This document shows positions 8,936 through 18,003 of a DNA stretch of 64,000 bases, piece by piece (the first letter of the stretch is position 1; every line of letters starts with the position of its first letter). A program made the translations under genes and the position numbers. The notes under the pieces are model-generated. The model saw only the letters and a program-made list of their open reading frames with translations, did not search any database and had not been told where the DNA came from. Location of the stretch: positions 149,970-213,969 of the forward strand of contig LBWM01000001.1 in assembly GCA_000993615.1 (NCBI GenBank), read 5' to 3'. Origin of the DNA: Candidatus Peregrinibacteria bacterium GW2011_GWF2_39_17 (GTDB lineage: Bacteria > Patescibacteriota > Gracilibacteria > UBA1369 > UBA12473).

Positions 8936-9865
8936 CTAATTTTCAGATAGAAAATCTATCGTCTTTCGAAGGCCTCCTTCCAACGTTTTGACCGGTTTAA
9001 ATTTGATAAGCTGTCTTGCTTTAGTGATATCCGGACATCGTCTAATCGGGTCATCCTTAGGAAGAGGTAGATAGGTTATTTTACTAGTTGAATTCGTTAA
9101 TCGAATAATTGTTTTAGCAAGGAAGTGCATAGTTATTTCTTGAGGATTTCCTAGGTTAATCGGGGACTGAATTTTAGGCGCTTCCATAAGTCCAATAATA
9201 CCCTTGATCATATCGTCAACATAGCAAAACGATCTTGTCTGTTGTCCATTACCATAGACTGTTAGTGGTTCGTTCTTGATAGCTTGTCTAATAAAATTAG
9301 GTATCACGCGTCCATCTTTTTTCCTCATCCGTGGGCCGTAGGTGTTAAATATTCTAGCAATGCGTACATCAAGATGGCGCTTAAGTCCCCAATTTATAAT
9401 TAGACTTTCCGCAAATCTTTTGCCTTCATCGTAGCAACTTCTTGGTCCAATAGGGTTTACTTTACCCCAATAACTTTCTGTTTGGGGATGGACATCTGGG
9501 TCACCATAAATTTCAGAAGTAGAGGAGAATAAAAACCGAGCTTTTTTTTCTTGTCCTAACTTAAGCATATTCCATGTCCCCATTGAGCTTACCAATAATG
9601 TTTCCAGGGGTAGTTTTTGGTAATCTCTCGGAGAGGCTGGGCACGCTAAATGGTAAAGATAACCAAAATTACCCTTTATCTTTAAAGGTTTCTGAATATC
9701 ATGCTTTATAAATTCAAAATTTTTATTTTTGCAAAACGAGGCCATGTTTTTTTCAAGACCAGTACATAAATTATCAACACCAATGACATAATGATTTTGA
9801 CTTAAAAGAGCCTCACATAAATGACTACCGAGGAAGCCGGCTGCCCCAGTTACAAGTATATTCAT
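8936..9865 (-). CDS. UDP-glucuronate decarboxylase (UDP-xylose synthase), extended SDR
   Basis: The 309-aa product has the NAD-binding GAAGFLG at the N-terminus, then HLACPASP, the SEIYGDP catalytic block, and YDEGKRFAE with the YxxxK pair. The ACPASP and SCYDEGKR signatures distinguish UDP-xylose synthase from UDP-glucose 4-epimerase. It would convert UDP-glucuronate to UDP-xylose. No classical UDP-glucose dehydrogenase is present in this window, so UDP-glucuronate must come from elsewhere or the substrate is different. It is divergent from the small membrane protein gene at 10015. Confidence 0.88.
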   Translation of the reverse strand: MNILVTGAAGFLGSHLCEALLSQNHYVIGVDNLCTGLEKNMASFCKNKNFEFIKHDIQKPLKIKGNFGYLYHLACPASPRDYQKLPLETLLVSSMGTWNMLKLGQEKKARFLFSSTSEIYGDPDVHPQTESYWGKVNPIGPRSCYDEGKRFAESLIINWGLKRHLDVRIARIFNTYGPRMRKKDGRVIPNFIRQAIKNEPLTVYGNGQQTRSFCYVDDMIKGIIGLMEAPKIQSPINLGNPQEITMHFLAKTIIRLTNSTSKITYLPLPKDDPIRRCPDITKARQLIKFKPVKTLEGGLRKTIDFLSEN

Positions 9866-10014
9866 GTTAAAAAATATAGTTTATTGTTAGAATGATTTTA
9901 TCATTACTTATTTTATTCTTAAACAGGATTCTTGAATTCCCCTATCTCGTAATGAAACACTATCACGCATTAAGGTTATTATGATATTATTTTTGTAATT
10001 CTTTTGAATTACTT

Positions 10015-10347
10015 ATGACTAAATGGAAAAACATTTTAACGCTTCCTGTAATTGTATTATTTTTAATTGTAATTTTAGTGATGCAATTTATTTTTTTAGA
10101 AAATTACACCTTAACTATTTTGGAATTAGTTGTTAGCTTATTTATTATTGGTATTATTTTGTATTATATTCTTCGCTATAAATTATTACTTAAATTAGAA
10201 TTTTATCTTGGAATCCCGGCGTTGTTTACTATTTTATTTCTTTTTTATCATATTTCCATTCCTTTGGAATTTTTTGTTTTTATAATCCTGGTAATCGCTA
10301 TTTTAATTTCTTTACAAAAACTTCTACATGAAAAAAACAATAGTTAA
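10015..10347 (+). CDS. small four-helix membrane protein, unknown
   Basis: A 110-aa protein made almost wholly of four hydrophobic helices, with a short charged loop YKLLLKLE between helices two and three and a tail of LLHEKNNS. No family was recognised. Its stop lies 20 bases inside the next gene, whose start ATG is read in another frame, so the two are probably translationally coupled. It could be a membrane partner for the anchored lectin-like protein downstream, but nothing in the sequence shows a specific role. Confidence 0.55.
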   Translation: MTKWKNILTLPVIVLFLIVILVMQFIFLENYTLTILELVVSLFIIGIILYYILRYKLLLKLEFYLGIPALFTILFLFYHISIPLEFFVFIILVIAILISLQKLLHEKNNS

Positions 10348-10849
10348 ATTTACACCTCTAATTTCTTTGCTAATTTTATTAGTATTTGTTCTATATAAAA
10401 TAATATTTTCATCTTTCGAATATCCTCGTCAGTGTGGAGCGGTAAATCCTAATAAAATGTCTTCACGCGTTCCAATTTATCCTTATGCCACTAGCTTAAC
10501 CCCAGATAACGCAAAAAGTCGTTCTGCAGAATATATAGTTGATAAAAATCTCGCTACTTTTGCTTATCCTAATCAGACAAAAATGGGTTATTTAGTTGAT
10601 TTAATCAATTTATACCCTATTCGTATGGTGGAAGCCGTATGGAAGGATTATGGGATACAAGATATTTATATCACGCAATGGGTAATAGATGGGTGTAATG
10701 AGCATGGACAATGGGTAATCCTGGGGCAAGGAGGTTTCCCGAATAGCCAAATCACCACCTTAAAATTTGACCCAATTTTACTTTCTCAAATTCGAGTCAG
10801 AGCAACAGGTCCCAATAATGCGGTTTTATACGAACTTCAATTTGAATAA
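10328..10849 (+). CDS. membrane-anchored discoidin-like (F5/8 type C) domain protein
   Basis: The 173-aa product has an N-terminal hydrophobic anchor (residues 8-27), then an extracytoplasmic domain. The sequence SAEYIVDKNLATFAYPNQ, a later GYLVDLINLYPI and the closing IRVRATGPNN have the pattern of discoidin/F5-8-C domains, where an Asp-x-Asn-xx-Thr element precedes the first core strand and a Leu-Ser-x-Ile-Arg-Val strand closes the fold. Such domains often bind carbohydrate. It overlaps the upstream small membrane gene and its 3' end overlaps the convergent membrane gene by 13 bp. It may bind the surface glycan; that is inference. Confidence 0.6.
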   Translation: MKKTIVKFTPLISLLILLVFVLYKIIFSSFEYPRQCGAVNPNKMSSRVPIYPYATSLTPDNAKSRSAEYIVDKNLATFAYPNQTKMGYLVDLINLYPIRMVEAVWKDYGIQDIYITQWVIDGCNEHGQWVILGQGGFPNSQITTLKFDPILLSQIRVRATGPNNAVLYELQFE

Positions 10850-12585
10850 AAGCTGTGTATAATTCTTTTTTTCCAAAGAAAAATATTTTTCAAAACAGGA
10901 AATTGTCTAAAATTAGCTAATTTAGGGTGTAAACTTGACACTAACTTATCCAGGAAAAAGAAAAAAATCATTATGCTTCCTAGCCAAAAATTTACTCTAC
11001 CTAAGAGCGAATGTCTTTCAATTTCAGCCCCGATATCGCCAAAAATAGCAACGAAAAATTGAGAGAAACTGATAATCATCAGTAAGATTATTGTTGTACT
11101 AAGCACCAAGTTTCTTAATGAAAAATCGTCTTTTTGCTGAATATATTTTTGAACAAAGTTTAAATAAAATAGGGATATGATTAAAAATCCGAATAAAAAC
11201 AGTAGACGCAATTTAAATAGCCACCCTACTAGAATCTGATTAGATATATTTTGCATTTTAATTTCTAAAGGCGAAAATCGATATCCATATGATCCAAGGG
11301 GATTTATAAGATAAGGTAATTCTTTTTTTAGTCTTTCGAAAACGAAAAATGGATGCTTCAATAGAAATAATTTATATTCGTTTAAGGCATCATTTTTTAT
11401 CCATTTTTGATAATCTTGATTTTTTTGAAAATTTTCCCAGGTAATTTCCGCTGATGGGTTTTCTAGATCAAGCAAAAAAGGTTCAATCGGCATACCGCGA
11501 TCAATGAAAAATTGTTTATATTCCGTGTTTTCCTGAAAAATTGAAAATAACCCATGAGTAATGGGTACTAAGGAACGCGGACTTTTTTTTAAATCAAATG
11601 AATGTAGAAAATATATGCCCCCAAAAATAATAGCAATAATTGCTGGAAATAAAAAATGAACTATTTTTATTTTTTTTGTTATTTTTCGTAAAAAAAATAA
11701 AATCAAGGCTATGCCTATAAAATAAAAAACGAAAATTTGATCAATTATCATATTGGCATCTCTTGTAAAAGAAAATAAGGTGCCTATTAAAAAAACAGCA
11801 ATTAAACTTAAAATATGGTCTTTGTAATTCAAGGGAATATTAAAATTTAAGGGATTTAAATATCTCTTTGTAAGATTGATTATCAATCCCAAAATGACTG
11901 CATATGTCGATAAATTAAGGCTTTCAGTTAAAATATTATAATCCCAAGGCCAGATTAAATTTGTAAAAGGGAAAAGGATAAATATTAAAACCACTAAAGA
12001 TTTTAAAAATTTTGAATTTAATAAGCTGGCTAATACCACCCCTAAAAAAGTCCAGGCAAGTACGGAAAAAATTGTCTGGAAAAAGACAATCACAGAAAGA
12101 TCACTATAAAAAATAGCAAGCAAAAAGGGGAATGAAGGGGTATTAGAAAGGTGCACTAGATTCATTGATTGGACTTTAAGGCTAATGTTTAAATAACTTT
12201 GACTATCCATAAAGAGAATGGGGTTTTTGGTAATAGAAACTAGTGCCAGGAGCATTAATCCTATGCCCAATAACCCCATGAAATAGTTTTTATTTAATAG
12301 GTTTTTCTGCTCGGCTTCCTTGTATATGAATAAAAAGCCCAAACTCAATAAATAGCTTACTAAAAAAATTAAGATCGCGGAGCAAAAAATATTTGGAGTA
12401 TAATATAAATTTATTTCATGTATATAATTATATTTAGCTTCATGCCCACCTATTGTATAAGATAGTTTTGATAAACTTGGGGAATGATTATTAAAAAAAA
12501 TGAATAAAGGCGTAAAACTTATTATAAAACCAAGTAAAAGGCTTGTTTTAATTAATCTGAGTGATTCTTTATTTAGTAATGACAT
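10837..12585 (-). CDS. polytopic membrane protein, PMT/Wzy-like glycosyltransferase candidate
   Basis: A 582-aa protein with about 11-12 hydrophobic helices. An SITKNPILFMDSQSYL segment in the first external loop, with an Asp-Ser-x-x-Tyr pattern, resembles the acidic loop of GT-C lipid-sugar-dependent transferases and O-antigen polymerases. A large external domain (about 330-430) separates the last helices. The gene stands alone on this strand between two plus-strand groups. It is either a GT-C transferase using a polyprenyl sugar or a Wzy-like polymerase; sequence alone does not decide. Confidence 0.55.
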   Translation of the reverse strand: MSLLNKESLRLIKTSLLLGFIISFTPLFIFFNNHSPSLSKLSYTIGGHEAKYNYIHEINLYYTPNIFCSAILIFLVSYLLSLGFLFIYKEAEQKNLLNKNYFMGLLGIGLMLLALVSITKNPILFMDSQSYLNISLKVQSMNLVHLSNTPSFPFLLAIFYSDLSVIVFFQTIFSVLAWTFLGVVLASLLNSKFLKSLVVLIFILFPFTNLIWPWDYNILTESLNLSTYAVILGLIINLTKRYLNPLNFNIPLNYKDHILSLIAVFLIGTLFSFTRDANMIIDQIFVFYFIGIALILFFLRKITKKIKIVHFLFPAIIAIIFGGIYFLHSFDLKKSPRSLVPITHGLFSIFQENTEYKQFFIDRGMPIEPFLLDLENPSAEITWENFQKNQDYQKWIKNDALNEYKLFLLKHPFFVFERLKKELPYLINPLGSYGYRFSPLEIKMQNISNQILVGWLFKLRLLFLFGFLIISLFYLNFVQKYIQQKDDFSLRNLVLSTTIILLMIISFSQFFVAIFGDIGAEIERHSLLGRVNFWLGSIMIFFFFLDKLVSSLHPKLANFRQFPVLKNIFLWKKRIIHSFYSN

Positions 12586-12816
12586 AAATTTAAAATTTCA
12601 ATAGTGCCCATTAAATATTGTTTTCATTTTTACCATATTTATCCCTCTAGGGCTATAAAATTTCCTTCCTTAGAGCCCTTTAAAAATAATTTTTTCATCA
12701 CTGGCGTCGTTAGGCTGGCCTACTTTGCCATCATAATTAGCTATATATAAGATTGCTTTTATTTAAAAAAAAATCTATGTTTTTAGGGTATTAATAGAAT
12801 TTAATTCTTTTGTTTT

Positions 12817-13854
12817 ATGGCTTTTTTCCTTATTACTGGTGGATCTGGATTTTTAGGAATTAATCTTATTCGTTATCTGCTAGATAGGGGGCATCAGATT
12901 CGCTCATTAGACAGGGTATCTTTTGATTATCCGGAAAAATCTAGAATAGAGGCGATTTTAGGAGATATAAGAAATGAAGCTATTGTAAATAATGCCCTAA
13001 AAGGGATTGACATTGTAGTGCATTGCGCCGCTGCACTCCCTCTTTATAAAAAAGAAGAAATATTAAGTACAGACATTGAGGGTACTAAAATAATTTTAGA
13101 CAGCGCTTTGAAAAATCGGGTTAAAAGGGTGATCCATATTTCTTCAACTGCGGTGTATGGGATTCCGGATCATCATCCGCTATTTGAAAATGATGAATTA
13201 ATTGGTGTGGGGCCATATGGAAAGGCCAAGATTGAAGCTGAAAAAGCTTGCTTATTATATAGAGAAAAAGGACTTTGTGTCCCCATTATTAGGCCAAAAT
13301 CTTTTATTGGGCCTGAACGACTAGGTGTTTTTGCCTTGCTTTATGATTGGGCTAAGGATGGTAAAAATTTCCCTATGGTAGGCGGCGGCAAAAATCGTTA
13401 TCAACTTTTAGATGTTGCTGACTTAAATGAGGCGATTTATCTTTGCGCGACTAAGCCAGAGTCTGTGGTTAATGACACTTTTAATATTGGAGCTAAAGTG
13501 TTTACAACTATGAAGGAAGACTTTCAAGCGGTTTTAGATAAAGCAGGGCACCATAAAAAAATTCTTACCTTTCCCGCTTTTCCGATGATTTGGACTTTAC
13601 GGTTTTTAGAAATTTTACACCTTTCTCCTCTTTATAAGTGGGTATATGAAACTGCAAGCAAAGATTCATTTGTTGCTATTGAAAAAGCGGAAAAAATATT
13701 AGGATTTCATCCTCGTTATTCAAATAAGGAAGCGCTCCTGCGCAATTATCAATGGTATCTCGAAAATTTTGATAAATTTGAAGGCCAGTCTGGGGTTTCT
13801 CACCGGGTGCCGTGGAAACAGGGAATTTTGAAATTATTTAAATACTTTTTTTAA
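12817..13854 (+). CDS. NAD-dependent epimerase/dehydratase (extended SDR)
   Basis: This 345-aa product has the NAD motif GGSGFLG near residue 8, the HCAAALPLY strand, STAVYGIP, and a catalytic YGKAKIEAE with the YxxxK pair. It belongs to the extended SDR family acting on sugar nucleotides or 3-beta-hydroxy groups; the specific reaction is not evident. The 231-base region upstream is AT-rich and separates it from a divergent membrane gene, so a promoter is expected there. The T-rich leader has no Shine-Dalgarno. The following membrane gene starts eight bases after the stop. Confidence 0.8.
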   Translation: MAFFLITGGSGFLGINLIRYLLDRGHQIRSLDRVSFDYPEKSRIEAILGDIRNEAIVNNALKGIDIVVHCAAALPLYKKEEILSTDIEGTKIILDSALKNRVKRVIHISSTAVYGIPDHHPLFENDELIGVGPYGKAKIEAEKACLLYREKGLCVPIIRPKSFIGPERLGVFALLYDWAKDGKNFPMVGGGKNRYQLLDVADLNEAIYLCATKPESVVNDTFNIGAKVFTTMKEDFQAVLDKAGHHKKILTFPAFPMIWTLRFLEILHLSPLYKWVYETASKDSFVAIEKAEKILGFHPRYSNKEALLRNYQWYLENFDKFEGQSGVSHRVPWKQGILKLFKYFF

Positions 13855-13861
13855 ATTGTCG

Positions 13862-15283
13862 ATGGCAAAGCTCCCAAGTCCTATCCAGTTATTTAAAAAA
13901 GAATACAAAATAATAGGTTTCTTAATAAGTCTTATTGTTTTATCGCGGTTATTTTTTTATCGTTTTATTCCACTTGCCGATCCTTTTCAGTTTCAGCATC
14001 ACTTAGATCGCGTTTGGCTCAAAAATAATTTATGGGAAAGTATTTATAATTTACATGCTCAACCGCCCCTATTTAATTTTATTCTAGGTTTTATTTTAAA
14101 AATAGCTCCATCGGGACAGGAACAAATAATTTTTTCAGGATTTTTTTTAGTAATTGCCCTTGCGATTGGCGGTGCTACTTATTTATTGCTACGACTTTTT
14201 TCTTTGTCCCCTAGAATTTGTTTTACAGTGACTTTATTTTATTTACTTTTTCCGCAGGAAAGATGGCTCGTTTATAATATTTATTTAGTGGTATTATTAT
14301 TGATTATTTCCGTGCTTTTTCTATCTCAATTTTTTTCTGAAAAAAAAATAACCTATTTTATATTATTTTTTATATCAACGAGTAGCATCGTTCTTCTGAG
14401 GAGCTTTTTTAATCTTTTTTTATGGTTTGTCCCAATCTCAATACTAATTATTTGGCTAATTTATAAAGATAAAAAGCTTAAAAATAATATTAAACGCTAT
14501 GTTTTTGTCGTTATTTTATTTTTTCTTATTACGGCAATGCCTTATGTGAAAAATTACGGCCGTTTTGGCTTTTTAGGGAGTAGCTCGTGGGCTGGCCTGA
14601 ATTTAACCCATCTTACGCATTATGTTTCTTCACAGAATCTACAAAAGGAATTAGAAGCAGGCAATATTACGGCGATTCAATTAATCCCTGATTTTTCACC
14701 TCCGCAAATTTATTATGATTATTTTAAAATTAAACCATATACCGGGGTAATGGTCTTAGATGCTTTATTAAAAAGCAATGGCATACCGAATTATAATAAT
14801 ATTATTTATATCCGGGCATCTGAAGAGTATAAGCGTAACTTTTTAGTTCTTATTAGCGAATATCCAGGCGCTTACGCTTTGGCTGTTCTTAATGAAATTT
14901 ATATTTTCATGGGATTCACCCCTTATAAGTTTTTCAGTACCTATCCTAATTGGCATGTTAATCAAATAACTCCAAATATTTTTGTAAATACGACTTTGGC
15001 AAAAATTGATACCTTCGTGATCCCCCCCCTCTTTTTGGTGGTTTTTAGCGGTGCTTTAATCTGGTTTATTAGGGCACTAAAATCTCTTTTTAGAGGGGGT
15101 AATATTCTTAAAAGTGGAATAATTATTTTTATAATTTTCAATATTAGCTATGTTTTTTTAATTGCCAATTTTTGCGAACTAGGGGAAGCTAATTTTATGC
15201 GCAGCCCAATCGATGTTTTTATCATGCTTGGCTTTATTCTATTCCTGAAATCATTTTTTAAAAAAAATAATTTTTATTTTTAA
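13862..15283 (+). CDS. polytopic membrane protein, GT39/PMT-like
   Basis: The ATG at 13862 is chosen over the in-frame TTG two codons earlier. The 473-aa product has about 10 hydrophobic helices. The first external loop, with ADPFQFQHHLD and then NLHAQPPLFNF, matches the pattern of ArnT/PMT family proteins, in which an Asp and a HxPPL-type motif follow the first helix. It would transfer a sugar from a polyprenyl phosphate carrier on the outer side of the membrane. A small multidrug-resistance-like gene follows after two bases and may be the flippase that supplies that carrier, as in Arn-type systems. Confidence 0.65.
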   Translation: MAKLPSPIQLFKKEYKIIGFLISLIVLSRLFFYRFIPLADPFQFQHHLDRVWLKNNLWESIYNLHAQPPLFNFILGFILKIAPSGQEQIIFSGFFLVIALAIGGATYLLLRLFSLSPRICFTVTLFYLLFPQERWLVYNIYLVVLLLIISVLFLSQFFSEKKITYFILFFISTSSIVLLRSFFNLFLWFVPISILIIWLIYKDKKLKNNIKRYVFVVILFFLITAMPYVKNYGRFGFLGSSSWAGLNLTHLTHYVSSQNLQKELEAGNITAIQLIPDFSPPQIYYDYFKIKPYTGVMVLDALLKSNGIPNYNNIIYIRASEEYKRNFLVLISEYPGAYALAVLNEIYIFMGFTPYKFFSTYPNWHVNQITPNIFVNTTLAKIDTFVIPPLFLVVFSGALIWFIRALKSLFRGGNILKSGIIIFIIFNISYVFLIANFCELGEANFMRSPIDVFIMLGFILFLKSFFKKNNFYF

Positions 15284-15285
15284 AT

Positions 15286-15654
15286 ATGGCTTTCATTTAT
15301 TTAATTATTGCCTTCACCCTTAATGCTTTAGCCAATATTTTTTTGAAAATAGGTGCTCAACAGGGGATTCAACTCAAAGGATTAGGAGTAATTTCACTGC
15401 TGACACATAACGCAATTCCCTTGGCTGGAATTATTTTATTTGGGGTGAATGTCATGTTCTATTTTTTAGCGCTTCGGTCACTTCCAATCTCCACCACTTA
15501 TCCGGTTATGACTATAATGAGCTTTTTTCTTATTAATGGCTTCGCTTATTTTTATTTGAATGAATCCATTAATGTGGCTCAGCTTTTTGGTTATGCCTTG
15601 ATTATTGCAGGATTAATTCTGATTTTTTATTTTAAATCATCGGTTCCATCCTAA
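15286..15654 (+). CDS. small EamA/SMR-like membrane transporter (ArnE/F-like)
   Basis: A 122-aa protein with four transmembrane helices. The opening FTLNALANIFLKIGAQQG and the TTYPVMTIMSFFLINGFAYF segment are those of small-multidrug-resistance-like proteins such as ArnE/ArnF, which flip lipid-linked aminoarabinose. Its tight linkage to a PMT-like transferase (two bases) makes a lipid-sugar flippase the best guess. Substrate is unknown. A conserved Glu of drug-exporting SMR proteins is not visible in helix one, which also argues for the lipid-sugar branch. Confidence 0.7.
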   Translation: MAFIYLIIAFTLNALANIFLKIGAQQGIQLKGLGVISLLTHNAIPLAGIILFGVNVMFYFLALRSLPISTTYPVMTIMSFFLINGFAYFYLNESINVAQLFGYALIIAGLILIFYFKSSVPS

Positions 15655-15670
15655 GATTTTTTATTTCCCT

Positions 15671-16939
15671 GTGTTAGAATATTCAAAAGTAGAAAACTTT
15701 GTTTTTTTCGGGAAATTCTGGCAAAATGCCAGCATGGCTCTGAATAATAAAAAGGTTTATTTTTACACGGGAAATTTTACCCATAATTTTTACAAAGAAA
15801 TTTATCGTCATGCCCCAGACGGATTTTCATTTATCCCTTCATCTAAGGATTTGGTAAGTACAGGAATAAAAAAGGATATCATTAAAAGTAGTCAATGGTG
15901 GGGTAATGTCATCAATAAAGCGGTATTTCATGCCGCTAAGCTTATGGCGTTGTCTCGTATTCCCAATCTTAAAATTATCAAAATTCCCAAAGAGGCGGAT
16001 CTTGTTCATAGTGCTCAGGCCATGCTTCTCAATCATCGTCCATGGGTAGTAGATTTCGAGGATATTTCTGTTTTTGGCTGGTACAGTCCAAAGCTCCTGG
16101 GATGTTCGTGGTCAAAGAAAATTATGCAGCATTGCTTTGAGTCTGATGCTTGCCGATTAATTTTGCCATGGACTTTAGCGGCAAAGAAAAGCCTTCTTAA
16201 TGCACTTGATTGCGAAAAATTTAAAAATAAAATTGAAATTGCTTATCCTGTAAAGGAGCCGAATATTCCCTTTAAACCTAAAGAAAAAAAACCGGGTGAA
16301 CCTATAAATTTACTGCAAATTGGGACGGCTTTTTATACAAAAGGCTGTCATGAAACACTTCTCGCTTTTGAAAAAATTCAAAATAAATACAATGTTCACC
16401 TCACGGTTATTTCGATTTTTCCAGAAGATATTAAAAACAAATTTGGTTCAAATCCCAAAATTACTTTATTAAGTCGTGTTTCGAATGAACGTATAAAACA
16501 GGCTTACGAGGAGGCTGATATTTTTGTGTATCCTGTGCATAACGATACTTTTGGTTTTGTTATTTTGGAAGCTTATGGATATGGGCTCCCGTGTATTTCA
16601 ACGCATCAATTTGCTATTCCGGAAATAGTAATAGATAATGAAACAGGGCTGCTTATCCCTCCTTATGTTTCCAGGTTTAATGACCGGTTTCTTCCTCAAT
16701 ATCCTCTTTTGTCAGGGTTAATTAACGAGGAAAATCATCCTTTGTCTCAAATGTTGAAAAATCCACCGGATGATTATGTAAACCATTTAATTAAAGCAAT
16801 GGTTACTCTTATTGAAAATTCTTCATTGCGAAACAAAATGAGTGAAAAAGCCTATCAAATGGTAAGCGTAGGTCGTTTTTCTAGTCAAGCACGAAAAAAA
16901 CGCATGAAAGAATTGTATCAGCGTGCCCTTGCTTTTTAA
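15671..16939 (+). CDS. family 4 glycosyltransferase
   Basis: A GT-B fold glycosyltransferase. The GTG at 15671 gives 422 aa; the ATG at 15734 would start at ALNNKKVYFYTG, the usual opening strand of GT4 proteins, and is a real alternative. The C-terminal half has LLQIGTAFYTKG, the SRVSNERIKQAYEEADIF segment and PVHNDTFGFVILEAYGYG, the E-x7-E retaining GT4 motif. It would add a hexose from a nucleotide donor at the cytoplasmic face. It lies in the same direction as the preceding membrane proteins, probably one operon. Confidence 0.82.
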   Translation: MLEYSKVENFVFFGKFWQNASMALNNKKVYFYTGNFTHNFYKEIYRHAPDGFSFIPSSKDLVSTGIKKDIIKSSQWWGNVINKAVFHAAKLMALSRIPNLKIIKIPKEADLVHSAQAMLLNHRPWVVDFEDISVFGWYSPKLLGCSWSKKIMQHCFESDACRLILPWTLAAKKSLLNALDCEKFKNKIEIAYPVKEPNIPFKPKEKKPGEPINLLQIGTAFYTKGCHETLLAFEKIQNKYNVHLTVISIFPEDIKNKFGSNPKITLLSRVSNERIKQAYEEADIFVYPVHNDTFGFVILEAYGYGLPCISTHQFAIPEIVIDNETGLLIPPYVSRFNDRFLPQYPLLSGLINEENHPLSQMLKNPPDDYVNHLIKAMVTLIENSSLRNKMSEKAYQMVSVGRFSSQARKKRMKELYQRALAF

Positions 16940-16983
16940 AAATTCATCAGGTAAATTTTTTCTAATTTATTAAACCTTAATTA

Positions 16984-17994
16984 ATGCGTGTTTTTATAAC
17001 TGGAGCTGCGGGGTATATCGGTTCTATGGTTACTGATTTTCTTTTAAAAAAAGGGCATGATGTTTTTGCCTATGATTCTTTAGTTTTTGGTGGCGAACAT
17101 CTTCAGGATTTTTTCGTTAGTGAGCATTTTAGTTTTGAGCGTGGTGATATTCGAGATATAAAAAAAATTACTCGTATTTTTTATGAGTGGAAACCACAAG
17201 TGGTTGTTCATCTTGCTGCTATTGTTGGTGCGCCTGAATGTGATGAAAATGTAGCTTTAACTGAACTAGTTAATTATGACGCAACTTGTAAAATTATCGA
17301 TTTATCTATTGAAAAAGGGATTAAGCAATTTATATTTTCTTCGACTTGTAGTAATTATGGGATAGCCGACACTTCTAAATTGGCCAATGAGGAAGATAAT
17401 GTTAGTCCGATTTCTTCTTATGCGGACACAAAAATACGAGTTGAAAAATATTTAAAAAGCAAAACAGGTCAAAACAATTTTGCTCCAGTTATTTTACGGT
17501 TAGCTACGGTTTATGGAATATCGCGACGAATGAGGTTTGATTTACTCCTGAATGAATTTGTTAGAGATGCATTAATCAACGGGAAATTAGAAGTTTTTAT
17601 GGGTAATGCTTGGCGCCCTATTGTTCATGTTATCGATGTCGTACGTGTTATCGCTACTATTTTGGAAAAAGATCCTAAAAGTTTAGGTGGCGAAATTATT
17701 AATGTCGGAAATAACGATTTTAATATTCAAAAAATGGATTTAGCCAAGGCTATCGGTGAAAAATTGGAAAATATAAAAATAATTATTGCGAGTGAAACGC
17801 AGGATCCTAGAAATTATCGAGTCGCTTTTAGTAAAATGGAAAAATTATTAGGTGTCAAAGCTATGCGTACACCAGAACAAGGAATTCAAGAAATTTTAAA
17901 AGCAGCTCAAAGTAATATTTTTAAGGATATGTATAATCCTATCTATAAAAATAAAGGGCATGATATTAATATCATAGGTTCTATTTTTAACTAA
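16984..17994 (+). CDS. NAD-dependent nucleotide-sugar epimerase/dehydratase (extended SDR)
   Basis: The 336-aa product has the NAD motif GAAGYIG (residues 7-13), HLAAIVGAP, SSTCSNYG and the catalytic SSYADTKIRVEK with YxxxK. The CSNYGI wording and an E-C-D segment near residue 86 match a branch of SDRs often annotated as NDP-sugar epimerases in LPS or antibiotic sugar clusters. The specific product is unknown. It is nine bases upstream of the GDP-fucose-synthase-like gene and part of the 16984-22650 run of same-strand genes. Confidence 0.8.
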   Translation: MRVFITGAAGYIGSMVTDFLLKKGHDVFAYDSLVFGGEHLQDFFVSEHFSFERGDIRDIKKITRIFYEWKPQVVVHLAAIVGAPECDENVALTELVNYDATCKIIDLSIEKGIKQFIFSSTCSNYGIADTSKLANEEDNVSPISSYADTKIRVEKYLKSKTGQNNFAPVILRLATVYGISRRMRFDLLLNEFVRDALINGKLEVFMGNAWRPIVHVIDVVRVIATILEKDPKSLGGEIINVGNNDFNIQKMDLAKAIGEKLENIKIIIASETQDPRNYRVAFSKMEKLLGVKAMRTPEQGIQEILKAAQSNIFKDMYNPIYKNKGHDINIIGSIFN

Positions 17995-18003
17995 TGGAAA
18001 ACC

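Noticed and set aside
12649-12679. AGGGCT ... AGCCCT stem followed by an A/T-rich stretch, looking like a terminator
   Set aside because: It lies in the divergent region between 12585 (minus start) and 12817 (plus start), so no upstream gene would end there; the 19-base loop is large and the T-run is interrupted by A.
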